In this document: piece after piece, positions 48,319-59,321 of the stretch
Layout: every line of letters begins with the position of its first letter
Position numbering within the stretch: the stretch's first letter is position 1
Assembly (NCBI GenBank): GCA_950295325.1
Contig: OX485808.1
Location: 43,730,527-43,794,526 of the forward strand
Length of the DNA: 64,000 nt
DNA from: Polytrichum commune
Taxonomy: Eukaryota; Streptophyta; Polytrichopsida; Polytrichales; Polytrichaceae
Direction of reading: 5' to 3'
Position numbers and translations under genes: made by a program
The notes under the pieces: generated by a model
Database searches by the model: none
What the model saw: only the letters and a program-made list of their open reading frames with translations
What the model was told of the DNA's origin: nothing

Positions 48319-49314
48319 TTGCCTTGTAAAGGCAAGCGGAAGAAGTGTCCATATGGACCATTCAAATATAGGTTTCATTTGAATGACCATATGAGGAAAG
48401 CCTATCTTATGGTCCTTCCTAAAATCAAGCCGGGGCCAAAGAAAGATAAACAAGAAATCACAAAAGTTGTGAATGCAAAAGCTATGAACTTTAAGGTGAT
48501 GACTAACTCATTTAAGAGGGTAAGAAAATAATTTTGGAAGAAATCGAAGCAATGGGAGACAAAAATAATTGGTACATGGAAAAAATTGGAGGCAAAAAAC
48601 AAGGAAGTGCAACGTGTGGATTCATGTCCTCCACTCTTAACTCTTATAAAAATTTCTCAAAAGCTTGAAGAGATTTTGGAAATAGTGTCCTTGGGCAAGG
48701 ATATAATCAATGTAAGTAATTTGAAAAATTGCACAATTCTCAAATTTTGGCTACTTTGATTATTGAATGCCCTACTTCTACCAAGAGAATCACAAAGGTT
48801 ATGAGGAATTCATTTTCATCTATAAATTGGAAAGCAAATGAAAATAAAAAGAAACAAATGGTGGAGCCGATTTTGGAATGGCATTGTGCAAAGTCTTTTG
48901 CAAATATATAAGTATCTTTTTTTTATTTGATAATTTGTATTTGTGTGTAATATTTACTTTTCAATGTGTTATTGAGTGTTTATCTAACATGTTTTTGTTT
49001 CAAATTTTTGTGATAGGGCAATGGTAGGGAAGGAGAAGTGGATATCTACATACATAAATCTTCACAAGAAATTTTATGAAATGACAAATGTTACTAGAAT
49101 GGAGAGGATTGAGGTTACTTGTGAATTTTACAAATCTAAATGTTTCAATGAGGATGAAGAAGAAGAAATTATTGAAGACATTGTGGAGGAAGAAGATGAT
49201 AAAGATGGAGAAAAAAATGAAGAGATACTTAAGAGTGAAGAAGTTGAAGTTGATGAAAGTAAACGAGAAGAGGACGGTGATGAAAACAACGAAGATGAAG
49301 AAGACAATCAATAG
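48319..49314 (+). pseudogene. Broken Lys-rich / acidic coding relic, unrecognised
   Basis: A Lys-rich frame from 48,319 (CKGKRKKCPYGPFKYRFHLN, zinc-finger-like Cys/His) is interrupted by one TAA at 48,529-48,531 and continues in the same frame to ~48,711, where a donor-like AAT-GTAAGT follows. A second open part after an acceptor-like gatag (49,018) runs from 49,021 to 49,314 and ends in a long Glu/Asp tail. The Cys/His start suggests a BED- or C2H2-type transposon or DNA-binding protein, but this is inference. Confidence 0.35.
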
Positions 49315-49854
49315 TGACACTTTTGTAGGTTTTTATATGAAATTAGTTCATGATAATGAGATTTTATAATGCAATTTTTGTGATTATATTATTATTTTTG
49401 TACTATCATTTATGTGTGCAATAATATTTCAATGCGTAGTTGTTCTTTTATTCAAAAACAATTTTTTCCACATAAATACTTAGAGCAAGTTAATGAGGAT
49501 GTTATAGGTATTTCAATATTTTTTAGAAAAGGCTACGAGATAATGTCCATCATGCAAAAAACAATGGTACAATTCTAATTTGTGGTAGATATTGCTGTTG
49601 AAATTGTATCACAATTTGGTTTGTGATGGGTATTGCATATTTGATTTGATTTTCTAAGTAGATGCAATATCCATCACGCATTGAGAAGATACATCACAAA
49701 CTTTGGTTAGTGCAATACCCATCACGAAAACAACAGTGATACAATTCTAATTTATGGTTGATATCGGTATTGAAATTGTATCACTGTTTGGTTTGTGATG
49801 GATATTGCATATTTGATTTGGTTTCTTTAAGTAGATACAATACCCATCCCGCAT

Positions 49855-51376
49855 TGTAATTTATTTTTTGGGGTATGCACAAAACCTATGGAAATACTCT
49901 GGGAAGACTTAAAAAATGACTTGTATAACATCTAGGTGTCTTAGATAAGTGTTGTTAAGGAAATGACAAAGTTATTACACTTTATTTTAGATCAGGAATG
50001 ACAATTGGTTTATAGATAAGGGGTAAAAACTCTAAAAACCTCTCCTTGTCAGTACATGCACACGTGACAGTCTCTCATCTTACTCTACTTTCCCAGTCAA
50101 TAGTATGGCAGTGAGTTCATTTTAATTGGACCGGATGCGGTGTACAATCATAGGACTCGCCATCGTCAATAGTCTTTTGCAAAAGTATCCCATTTTAGTC
50201 TTGCTTATCAAAGTCAAGGGCACTTTGATATCGTCAATAATCTGACATTTAATTAATCCTTTTAATGAAACTTGAAATAGGCAGTACCGCCATCATTTCA
50301 GGATTGTCGAAGTTCTTTAATTGATTATATCATTTTAAGTTATGTTGTCCGACAATAGTCCTTACCAAGTCTTGGCCAAAGTAACAATAACATCTCCGAG
50401 TTACACTACTAAGCCAAACCACATAGATAGATAGATAGATAAGTCATACTATTGGATTCATCACATTATCCCTTGTTTATAAGGTTGCAATTCAATGAGA
50501 TTATGGTTTCAGATATAGTCGTTCATAATTCCATCCTCTTGGTAAATCACAATATTATTATCAAGCCCTTTCAATTATTTGATCGCAGGATTAATCATAA
50601 CGCAATACATGTTCATATAAAATTTGTGTAGGCTGCAGACCTCATCGAGCCCTCCTACCTACGAAGTTGACTGCGACCGAGTCTTTTCATCTTCCAAAAA
50701 ACGAATCCTGGGACCTTTCGAAGTCTATAGCCTATGTCGTGTCTATATGGCTTCTGCCTCACCATTGAACCAATACAGGTTCCCTCCGCATTGTCACGAA
50801 GGCTATGGCCTTTAACCTTTCTAGTTTCTTGGCCACGCTTCCTGCAAGTGAAATCAGAACCTGATTTCCTCTTGATTAATTACCACATTATTGTGGGACT
50901 CCAGATCTACCTCACGATGATAATATTCTCAGTCAATGGCCTAATTGCAAGTCGAGATTCTCTCTCCAATTGAACACTGTCTAATTCAGATAATAGCCTC
51001 TTGATTTATCTTATGTATATGAGTCAGCGCAATCACGATCAGGCAATCCATTATTTGATAGCAAAGGTAATCACACGTAATGAAACAGATCTTGCAATCC
51101 CTGGAGTAACTCATCCTAGCATCATAGAATGAATCATTCATGGTGCTCTCGGCTTAACAAATATTACTTTGGACAGACTGTGGTCCTTAAGCGTAAGATG
51201 AATATATTCTCTCTCTCTCTCTTCGGTATTCTCTCATTAACCAGACAATTGACTCAACACTCAATCTACCAAATCTTCTTACTCATTCGGCACACATGAA
51301 TCAAATACAGCAGAGGCCAGTTTTCAGCAATTATTAGACAAAAACTTCCCTGGTTATTCTAATGAGTCCCTGAGAC

Positions 51377-51412
<36 letters not shown>

Positions 51413-51967
51413 CGCGCGCAATTACATTCATAAATATAGACCATCGACTAGGGTGCATCCCGCTCTCTGCCAACTCACAATTCCAAATTCAAGCAAATTA
51501 TTATAGCCTAGGCTTGCATCTAGTTAACTACAACCAATTCATACTCAATAAATTCCGCAATTGATATATTCAAATAACACCCAGTTTGCAAAATCAGTTA
51601 ACAAAGACTATGGCCGAATTAGACACACAGTATAATACAGTTACACCCCTGGATGGAACAAACAATAATATTATTCAAAGTCTATATTGACGACCTCGAG
51701 GAATCCCTCCTCGGCATCTCTATCTCTATCAACCAAAACTAAAAAAACTGCACACACAAAAGCCCCCTTCCTCCTCTCAGACAAAGGCCTCATCTCCCCC
51801 TGGAAAAACTTCTAGAATCAGGCCATAACCTCTTTTCGGTTACTTTCTAAATTCTCAATCCATAGCCCTTTTTACACCTGCTTATTTCTACTTGTAAAGT
51901 TCAGAATGGGCTTGGTTTACACTTAAACACTGTTCCGACTAAAAAAATTCAGAAAATTGATATCACA
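49855..51967 (-). mobile_element. Solo LTR, 2113 bp, of the 19-kb gypsy family
   Basis: On the plus strand it begins TGTAAT and ends TATCACA. On its sense strand it begins TGTGATATC and ends ATTACA, and it is flanked by a perfect 5-bp duplication CGCAT (49,850-49,854 and 51,968-51,972). Its sense strand matches the 3' LTR at 19,078-20,880 near the start and over the last ~400 bp. No internal retroelement sequence is present, so it is a recombination product. It carries variants of the AGACTATAGTCT word at, for example, 50,164, 50,352, 50,725, 50,800 and 51,605. Confidence 0.92.
51378..51420. repeat. TA/TG/CG compound microsatellite
   Basis: (TA)n passes into (TG)n and then (CG)n inside the solo LTR. 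Confidence 0.9.
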
Positions 51968-52349
51968 CGCATCTAGATGATGCATCGTAAACTTAAGTCA
52001 TAATACCCATGATGAAAAAACAGTGATACAATTCTAATTTATTCTCGATATCAGTGTTGAAATTGTATCACTGTTTGATTTGCGATGGGTATCGCATTAT
52101 TGATTTGGTTATTCTAAGTGGATATAATACCCATCACGCACTAAAAAGATACATCACAAAAAAAAGTAAATGCAATATGTATGATGCACAAAAAATGATA
52201 CTACTAACACAAATTACATGTTAATACAAATGAATATATCATTTGGTTAATACAGTGCCCATAATGAACCAAAAGAAGCCAAGAATTTATATCAATGTCG
52301 ATTCACATTTTATCATACAACAAAAACATCCTACTTTAAGTCAAGGTTT

Positions 52350-52640
52350 TATCAAAAAAAAATAGTAGTAGATATACACGGTACCTATTACATAGTAAAA
52401 AATAGTAACTAAATTTGATGGTTTGTATATATATACCGTTTCTAACTAGAATGACACTGAATTGAACTAAAAAAATTACTATAAAGAATGAAGATGACTA
52501 AAAATTTCAAAAAATATATACACAAGATATTATCAATGGTTATGTTTATGTAGAATAAATATCACTTTAAAATTATCTATGGCATGTAATATAGGGGTAG
52601 CAAACTTTTCTCGCACGTGGTGTTCAACTTGACAATGGAA
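52350..52640. repeat. Dispersed repeat, copy B (inverted relative to 5.3-5.66 kb)
   Basis: Matches 5,300-5,570 in inverse orientation and shares the cgcacgtggtgttcaacttg end (52,612) in direct orientation with 5,630. It overlaps the 3' end of the coding relic at 52,577-53,470. Confidence 0.5.
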
Positions 52641-53470
52641 TGACCTCCCCATGTGTGTATCCAATCTTGATTGTAAAGCCCGGTGGCATTGCCATGTTCA
52701 TTGAGTGAGGCCGTAAGCAACCAACCATCCCAGTTGACCATGACTCGAGTTCCTTCATTGCTTATATAATCAGCCAACATCAACTAACGTCTTCTACTAT
52801 CCCCATCACTAGCATGCCCAATAATGGGTCCAACAAGGTCTTTGCACTCCTTATTCCAGAAGTCCTCAATTCTCAACCATTGTTGCCTCACCCATGATGC
52901 TTCAAAGCAATTACATGTACACGTTGCCACCAATACAAGCCAAGGCTAATTCTAGTGTAGGGGATTTACCATTACAATCTTGGCAAAAACTCCCACATTA
53001 TTAGTACAAAAACAATCCACCATTTTATTATACCCCTCTTCACATAATTCCACCACTTGTTTGTAAATAGAAACACACACATGGTTTATGTTAGGCTCAC
53101 AAAATCCAACTAGAGTGTCCCAATGATGACCCCATGCAATCTGACCCTTAAGTGTGTTTCGTCCTCTACAAGGATTACTGGTACAAGACCAAAAATTCAA
53201 TGAGCATCCTTGGCGTCTTTGTAGATTTGGGCCACACTTCAAAAATATTAGCATGTTCCCCATGAACAAACTGCATACCATTACGATTTTCTCTTTTGGT
53301 CGTATTGAAATTAGGACCGGCATAATCCAATGAAAACAAATCGCACATGTGCTTACCTCCATACATTTTCATTGCTTGCGAAAATGCTTTTGAGTTTATG
53401 GACCTTCTAAATCCACGTTTTGTACGATTTAAATTGCTAGCAAACATCATCATGCAAATAATCCCATTGT
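52577..53470 (-). pseudogene. Unrecognised degenerate coding relic
   Basis: Several minus-strand segments look like one protein broken by shifts and stops. From 53,453 it reads RTKRGFRRSINSKAFSQAMK. A shift near 53,200 leads to GHHWDTLVGFCEPNINHVC and VDCFCTNNVGVFAKIVMVNP. A later stretch reads CNCFEASWVRQQW and LVGPIIGHASDGDSRRR, then a stop, then MVNWDGWLLTASLNEHG. The Cys, His and Trp spacing is protein-like, but I cannot name the family; a repetitive, possibly transposon-borne gene is the best guess. Confidence 0.5.
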
Positions 53471-53759
53471 GCGGGTTTCCCCCTCATAGCCCCAGTCATG
53501 AGTAGTATCATTGGCAAAATTGATAGTATGTTGTTCAGAATGCTCACATAGCTATGAAGCTACCCCAACATCAAGTGATTATTTGTGCTATGTCTGAAAG
53601 ACCATACGATTTCCCACTAAGCATACATTATAGGAGGCACCAAAACCTCAATGGAAGCCACGAACCGAACCCTGTCCATCGATTTTGTGGTGATATCACT
53701 ACAAAATTACTTCTTATTCTCAACCAAGAACTTCAAAATAGGAAGCTAATCTAACTAAC

Positions 53760-54480
53760 CGTGAATGAAAGACAGTGCTCCAAATCCAGCTATTCATTGA
53801 TAAAACACCATACTGAGTCCCAGTGAACTCGATACTCATAGTAGGGACCCTTAGGGCCCAGAGGTGATTTGTAGTGCAGAAGCACCAAAAAGGAGGAGAA
53901 TCCTTGAAAGTGAACAAGTAGATTCATCAGAGAGAACATAACAGATGTTGGTTCCTAGTACGAAACTAACATGCCCACAGGGATACGTGATTAACAACCG
54001 CTTCAAAAACGAGTAACAATGATTTGACCAATATTTAGACTAGCAGAGTTATAACTTCAATATAGCATGAGAAAAAACCTTCAATTTTTAAGAACAAGTT
54101 CACATACTAGCAGTACATACAACAATTTCACAAGAAAATATAACTTTGACAACCCACAAACCTGTATGCCGAAAATTCTAGCAAAGGGCCATTTGCCATG
54201 GTACTTGACAGGAGGCTCTGAGCTTGCATCTCGTGTGACTTCTTCAAGGATCATGCATCGATACTGTCATTCACTAACACAAACCCACTTGTTCCATCGA
54301 AGATCCAGAGGCTCTTTTAGGAACTTCTCGTGTGGTGAGGCCACATTACATTTAGGAAGTTTATTGCCCGCTAGGTCAACATTCACAGGAAACCTGCAGC
54401 TGTTGAAGCAGTGTTCACTTAAGCATCCAGTCTGCTCACACCCCTTCAAACAAGATCTGCCACATAGTCCCCAAGCTCAT
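53760..54480 (-). pseudogene. PER1: PER1/PGAP3-like fragment (GPI-anchor lipid remodelling), broken
   Basis: PER1/PGAP3 proteins are ER/Golgi membrane proteins that remove an acyl chain from GPI anchors. Exon-like part 1 (54,480-54,162) reads CLKGCEQTGCLSEHCFNSC, WNKWVCVSE, a TGA where the family has Cys, then RCMILEEV and PVKYHGKWPFARIFGIQ before a GT donor. Part 2 (53,902-53,760) reads FLVLLHYKSPLGPKGPYYEY, then shifts frame into YGVLSMNSWIWSTVFHSR before a donor. The exon between them (family EPVSVAFS region), the signal peptide and all later membrane segments are missing. The nonsense codon, frameshift and lost exons make it a relic, but introns are retained, so it is not a retrocopy. Confidence 0.82.
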
Positions 54481-55056
54481 GTTCAGAAACATATATTTCC
54501 CCTCGACACGCCTATGTTTAAGCAACACACAATCAGATCTCCACACATCATCACTCACACTCTGAAAGACGTGAGCACAGGTGTATCATTGATGCATTTA
54601 CATAAATAAGCTTCAGACTGCTGTGACTTGTCATTCGAGTAGTTTAGATGTTATCAGATTCACATTAGATTAAGTATCACTTTCTAGATGTTATCGGATT
54701 AAGTACCACTTTCTGTGCCAGAACTGTCACCGGTAATCAGGTTCTCAGAAAACTCATGAATACTAAGTTTGAGATCATGGGAGGGATTACTTAAATGTTC
54801 AATAGGATGTTTTGGGCACTTGTTCAGGTGTTCTGGAGTGAGTGGGACTTGTTTGGGCTAAATTGGAACTGGTAGAGAGTCTAGGAATAATTTGTAAATT
54901 AGAATCAGTGACTGGAGTGAGTAGACATGGTGGAATCTTTTTCTGAGGCTATTGAAAGATTCTACACGTGGTGAGGACGTTCTTTATCAGTGATAGTTGC
55001 AGAAGATCAGCTTCTGCAAACATTATTAAGGAACTCCGGTAAGTGCCCGGACATCT

Positions 55057-55391
55057 CATTAAAGTGCAGGACTGATTGGATTTCTTAGCTTGCCTATAAA
55101 ACATCTGCATTAAGTCACACACACCACAAAAGCTCAGTCGAAATCAACATCCAAGTTTTGTAGCAAATTGGTTATTTGAGAAACCTTCTCCAGAGTCTTA
55201 ATCAGAGTACTACAACTTCAGTTTTTGTACTCGCAAAACTCTCAATGAGGAATTACTAATGTTAGAATAGAAACAGAGACAAATGCAGCTGCCAATTACA
55301 ATTTTGGCAAAAGAGGTACCTGAGAAGCTAAACTTAAATCTGCACTCTTATCAACCAGAGCGTCGAGCCTTTCTCCTTGAAGATGGATTGT
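55057..55391 (-). pseudogene. YKT6: YKT6-like SNARE, last two exons only
   Basis: YKT6 is a lipidated R-SNARE of ER-Golgi-vacuole fusion. Exon 55,391-55,320 encodes the end of the SNARE helix (GERLDALVDKSADLSLASQ) with a GTACCT donor. After a 215-bp intron with a gcag acceptor, exon 55,104-55,057 encodes MFYRQAKKSNQSCTLM in phase. Family members end in -CC-x-x-x with a stop. Here the first Cys is Ser and the stop is lost (ATG AGA), so the lipid-anchor signal is damaged. The longin domain and the first part of the SNARE motif are absent; upstream sequence is copia gag instead. Confidence 0.8.
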
Positions 55392-56025
55392 CCCTTTGCC
55401 ATGATGCAATACTGTTATAGCATCATCACCTTGGTATTCCTTCTTTTTCCTCTTGGACATCTCGTGTACCAAACATGCCATCACATACTCCATGGTCAAC
55501 TCCTACATCAGCATGGTCTCCAAAGGGGAGGTGATCCAATGTTCGTACAAGGGTGACAAGCTTTTGAGCATAGTTATGACAATGTCCTCGTTTCTCACAT
55601 GGACCTTTAAACAAGCAAGCATATCCGAAAGTAAATTTGATCTTGTTCATGTGATCTAACAAGTCGTTATCTTCTTAATTTTTGCACGTAAAGAACTTGT
55701 AGAAAACGAAAAGAATGTTGGACAAAAATTTCGTCTTTACGGATATTATAAAAAAAATCCATACTTTCATTAATTTTTTACGACTCTTTATGTGCACAAA
55801 TTAATTATCCACCAAATCGAGTGCAATGATGGACAATGTCTTCTTGACACGCATTTCTTACTTTTTCTTCATTTTCATATCAACATTGGAAGTTGAAGCT
55901 CCATTTTATTCATCCACAATGTCCCAAAGGTCCATGGAAGGCAACCCTATTTCCAATTTGAACTTCCACAATTTGAATTTCTTTCCATTGAGCTTGTCAA
56001 TTGCTCTAACACTCTCATCCTTAAT
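55392..56025 (-). pseudogene. Ty1/copia gag relic
   Basis: Minus-strand pieces in order: DKLNGKKFKLWKFKLEIGLP and LWDIVDE (from ~56,025), VKKTLSIIALDLVD, LDHMNKIKF, then after a shift ACLKVHVRNEDIVITMLKSL and, past a stop, LTMEYVMACLVHEMSKRKKK. This is the order of the copia gag (UBN2-type) domain. Several stops and at least one frameshift are present. The frame ending QGDDAITVLHHGKG runs directly into the YKT6-like exon at ~55,391. Confidence 0.82.
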
Positions 56026-56889
56026 TAATATAACTTTAAGCTCAAAGAGTAGGATATACTCTCTAATCACTGAATTAGTCTTTCCTTAATGATTACATGC
56101 ATCCATTGGCTTTACAAATCTCAACCAACCTCCCTTACACTGTATGAGCCTTTCTTGAACTCAAATGTGCCATTGTATCTCAATCCACTCAAATGAGGCC
56201 ATCTTGCTCTAAATTGTGTCCTTGCACCTTAATATATTCAAACTAGGCCATGTTTTTCTTAAATATGGCTTTGGATGCTTAATCCACTCAAGTAAGATCC
56301 TGTTGAACTCAAATGTAGTACTCTTACTCTTACACTAAGTTGTGTTCACATGCTTGGAAGTACAATGATAAGTGTAGTTACCATGTCACAAATTCTTGTC
56401 ACAGTTATCATGTGTGACCAAATTTTCTCAAGTTTGTATTCAAATGTTCTAAAATAAAATTTGTATCCGTAACATCAGTACTAAGCAAGTGCATGATGGT
56501 CTCTTTCCAAAGAAAGATGTTGTAATTAACAAAATATGATAATTTACAACTTATCAAAAAGTTCACAGGGTAAAACCTAAGTGCTCCCCATAAACAAAGA
56601 ATCCCAAAATTGTATGACACTTTTGCTCATGTGATGCCTACTCCTACGGAATGGAACCAAGGAGTTGTGTATTGTTATGCATGGACCACAAGAAACTTGA
56701 CATGAATATTTCTTAGGGCTCTTACAAATTTGCATGCATACTTGAATCTTTTAAGGTTAAACAATTGGTTATTCTTTGATTATATTTTCAATCCTTCAAC
56801 TTTTAGAGGAGATCGCAAGTTGGATAATACGTAGCTACCTGGCATTGTTTGATTTCAAGAACAATAGTAAATGTCATAACATCATTCAG

Positions 56890-57007
56890 ATCCATAAAAA
56901 TGTTCTGTGGGACTGACAGTAGTCCACGGGATATTCTCCACATTCAGACTAAATGTCGAAGAATATTTTGTGGAATATTGTCAGTCCCACAAAGCATTGT
57001 TATGGAT
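56890..57007 (+). ncRNA. Candidate miRNA-type stem-loop
   Basis: A 118-nt imperfect inverted repeat with ~50-nt arms and a short loop near 56,940-56,957. The arms share TGTGGGACTGACA and its complement without mismatch. Of eight differences between the arms, five are G:U pairs if the plus strand is transcribed, leaving three true mismatches; on the minus strand the same five would be A/C mismatches. It could also be a small fold-back element. There is no expression evidence. Confidence 0.45.
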
Positions 57008-57187
57008 GTGAAAAAATGTTATGGTCTTCCACTTGCTCTCTTGTAATGTGGGTCAAAGGGAGGAGGATGCAACATGTTAAATATACAATTCCCAACATCA
57101 CTAAGATTGGTTTGAGATAAAGCTTGGATATTCTTAGGCCCAAGAAGTGAAGGAAGCAACTTGGTAAGGTTATGTTTTGTTGTAAGC

Positions 57188-57546
57188 CACTACACTAATA
57201 GTCCTTCGAATAGTGTGGGTGGAAAATTAGTGTGGAAAACATATAGTGTGGGCCACACTAATTTTCTAGTCAAGGCAGACTAATGTGAGTCCAAGACCCC
57301 GAGTCTTCCCCTAAGTCTTCATGAAGACTTTCAACCAACACATTGAATATTAGTTATAGGACAAAAGAGCGAAACAAAATCATCACCCACATTGATTTTC
57401 TAGAATTGCAGTCCACACTAAATTTCTACTAGAAATTTAGCATGGGTTGAGAACTTATGTGCCCACATTAATACACATTATGAAAATCAGCATGGCCTCT
57501 ACAAAATTATTGTGGCCCATTGGAATAGGACAATTTAGTGTAGTAT
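57188..57546. mobile_element. MITE with CACTACACTAA-like ends, ~360 bp
   Basis: The left end CACTACACTAATAGTCC and inverted right end TACTACACTAAATTGTCC form imperfect inverted repeats. The interior has further self-complementary parts (gtgtgggccacac, tttctactagaaa). No matching target duplication was found. Confidence 0.5.
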
Positions 57547-57559
57547 TGACCAGGTCAAG

Positions 57560-59320
57560 TTTCATGACGCCTACCCAAGGGGAGGGTGAGCCAAGAAGGG
57601 GGGAGGGTGAAAACATCAATTACTATTGTGTTGTATTTAACCAAATTAACATCTAAAATTAGATTGTGATGATTGTGCAATGGTAGGCTTAATCAATGAA
57701 TGAGGAGAACCAAATGCCAGTTACAGATGATCCAGTTGAGTTTGAAAAACAAGCATTTGAAATTCAAGACTTCAGGAAAACTACCAATCTTTTTAGAGGA
57801 TTTCAGACAACATACCCCAATCAATCAAATAAAAAAACCGAAAGATGTCAACATGTCACCAGTTGTACTTCGAAACATTAGGATCTGAACCAATTATGCA
57901 CAAAAATCTCCCCCGACTCTGGGCTTGATTCCACTCAGAATTGAAGGTGATATGCATGTTGTCTACAGAGAGACGAGTTATACCCCCTTACAACGTCTCT
58001 CTTTCTACAAATTGCACTCGTAGATGTGCTGGTGCAATCTACTGAATGGAATGTACAGGTGCTACATTTTTTATGATGTTTAGTACCACTTCATATTTAG
58101 AATTACACAGTGCTATCAATGTTGACTCATAATGTATATTTCCATTAAATGTCTTTTTATAACCAAACTGCATGTTTGCACTTTGTTAATGACGAATGAG
58201 ATCTAAATAATATTGGTAAAAGCATTACCTAATTTCAAACAGTAAGTGACACTGAAACCCAATTGGACAGTTTAAAGCACTGACCCTAATGCATTCCATA
58301 TGTAAGAACCTCCCGACCCTTATGATACACCCAGCAATCGGTTTGATGCGAAGTACACTGTTTTGTCTAATGAGTGTGGGTTACTGTTTGGAGTTGTGTA
58401 TTGCTATAACATTTTACTGAGAACATCATTTTTTTGCCCAAATAACATAGTAAGTTGTTAGTATGCACACCAAATAATATGATATCACTTAGTTGGTAAA
58501 AATCGATAATGTCAGTAAAAGTTTACAGCAACACGTACCTCCGAATAATAACCCACAATAATTAGACAAAACAATGTAGCTTTGTATACGTAAAAGAAAC
58601 AGGAGATTGCAATGAGCAGAATGAGCAGAAAAGAAACTTTGCAATGCTGCACACTTGAATCAAATCTATGCCAATTTTATGAATGATCAATTGGGTAGCC
58701 AGGTCACGGCTACAGTTGGTAACTAGACTCTGTATCACACTGGTACCCAAAAGGCAGGCGCCCAGTGGTCAGAAACTGAAAGTACTTACACTGTGGGATA
58801 CCTGATACATTTAGTGCTGTGTTTCCAGAAAGTCAGTAGCCATCTGTCACAGATGACTGGGTCTGGTCTAAAAATCGGAAAAAAAGAAAAGAAAAGAAGA
58901 AACTAATACAAATCTGTCACTGCTTGATGACATTTCTATATTATGAACTGTACACTCTCAAAATATCACTGGTACTGCCACCTGTGTTCGTGGCCAGTGT
59001 GACTCACCCAAACCAAGAGTATCTACACTTGCTCTCAAGTTGCTTAGTGTAAGGAAGAGACCCATGACCAGTCATTAATGGTCACTTTTTGGGAGTCCTC
59101 AAGTTCCTTCTGCATTTGCATATGCTAGCAGGATATAGATTCTTCATTTTTACAGATGGTTTAAGCTTTAGATTTCGCCTCAGAGGCACTCCAGATTTGT
59201 CATTCCTGAGTCTGGAGATTTATGTTGGACATGCAATGGAGAGGCCTCAGCTGCATGTATGCATCCTGCATCAACATCTTTGGTGCCCAAGCACTACATA
59301 CCTCAAGAACCTGAGTACCT
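57560..59320. other. Intergenic region downstream of the WD40 gene
   Basis: Contains the dispersed repeat near 57,780-57,910 and a weak MITE-like stretch at ~58,060-58,100. No gene is recognised. Only short unsupported frames occur. Confidence 0.4.
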
Positions 59321-59321
59321 A

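Larger units (their letters stand above)
49560..52200. repeat. ~170-bp tandem array interrupted by a solo LTR
   Basis: Units contain tacaattctaattt, attgaaattgtatcac, tttgtgatgggtattgca and atacccatcacgca. The tacaattc landmark lies at 49,568, 49,740 and, beyond the LTR, 52,027. Removing the LTR and one target copy places the third at a period of ~169 bp. Each unit is internally self-complementary (GTGATGGGTATTGCA against TGCAATACCCATCAC). Confidence 0.85.

Noticed and set aside
54067-54609. A 180-codon plus-strand open frame
   Set aside because: Antisense to the PER1-like fragment, whose minus-strand motifs are recognisable.
55094-55101. TATAAAA-like box suggesting an LTR promoter
   Set aside because: It is the reverse complement of the TTTTATAGG codons in the YKT6-like last exon (MFYRQ).
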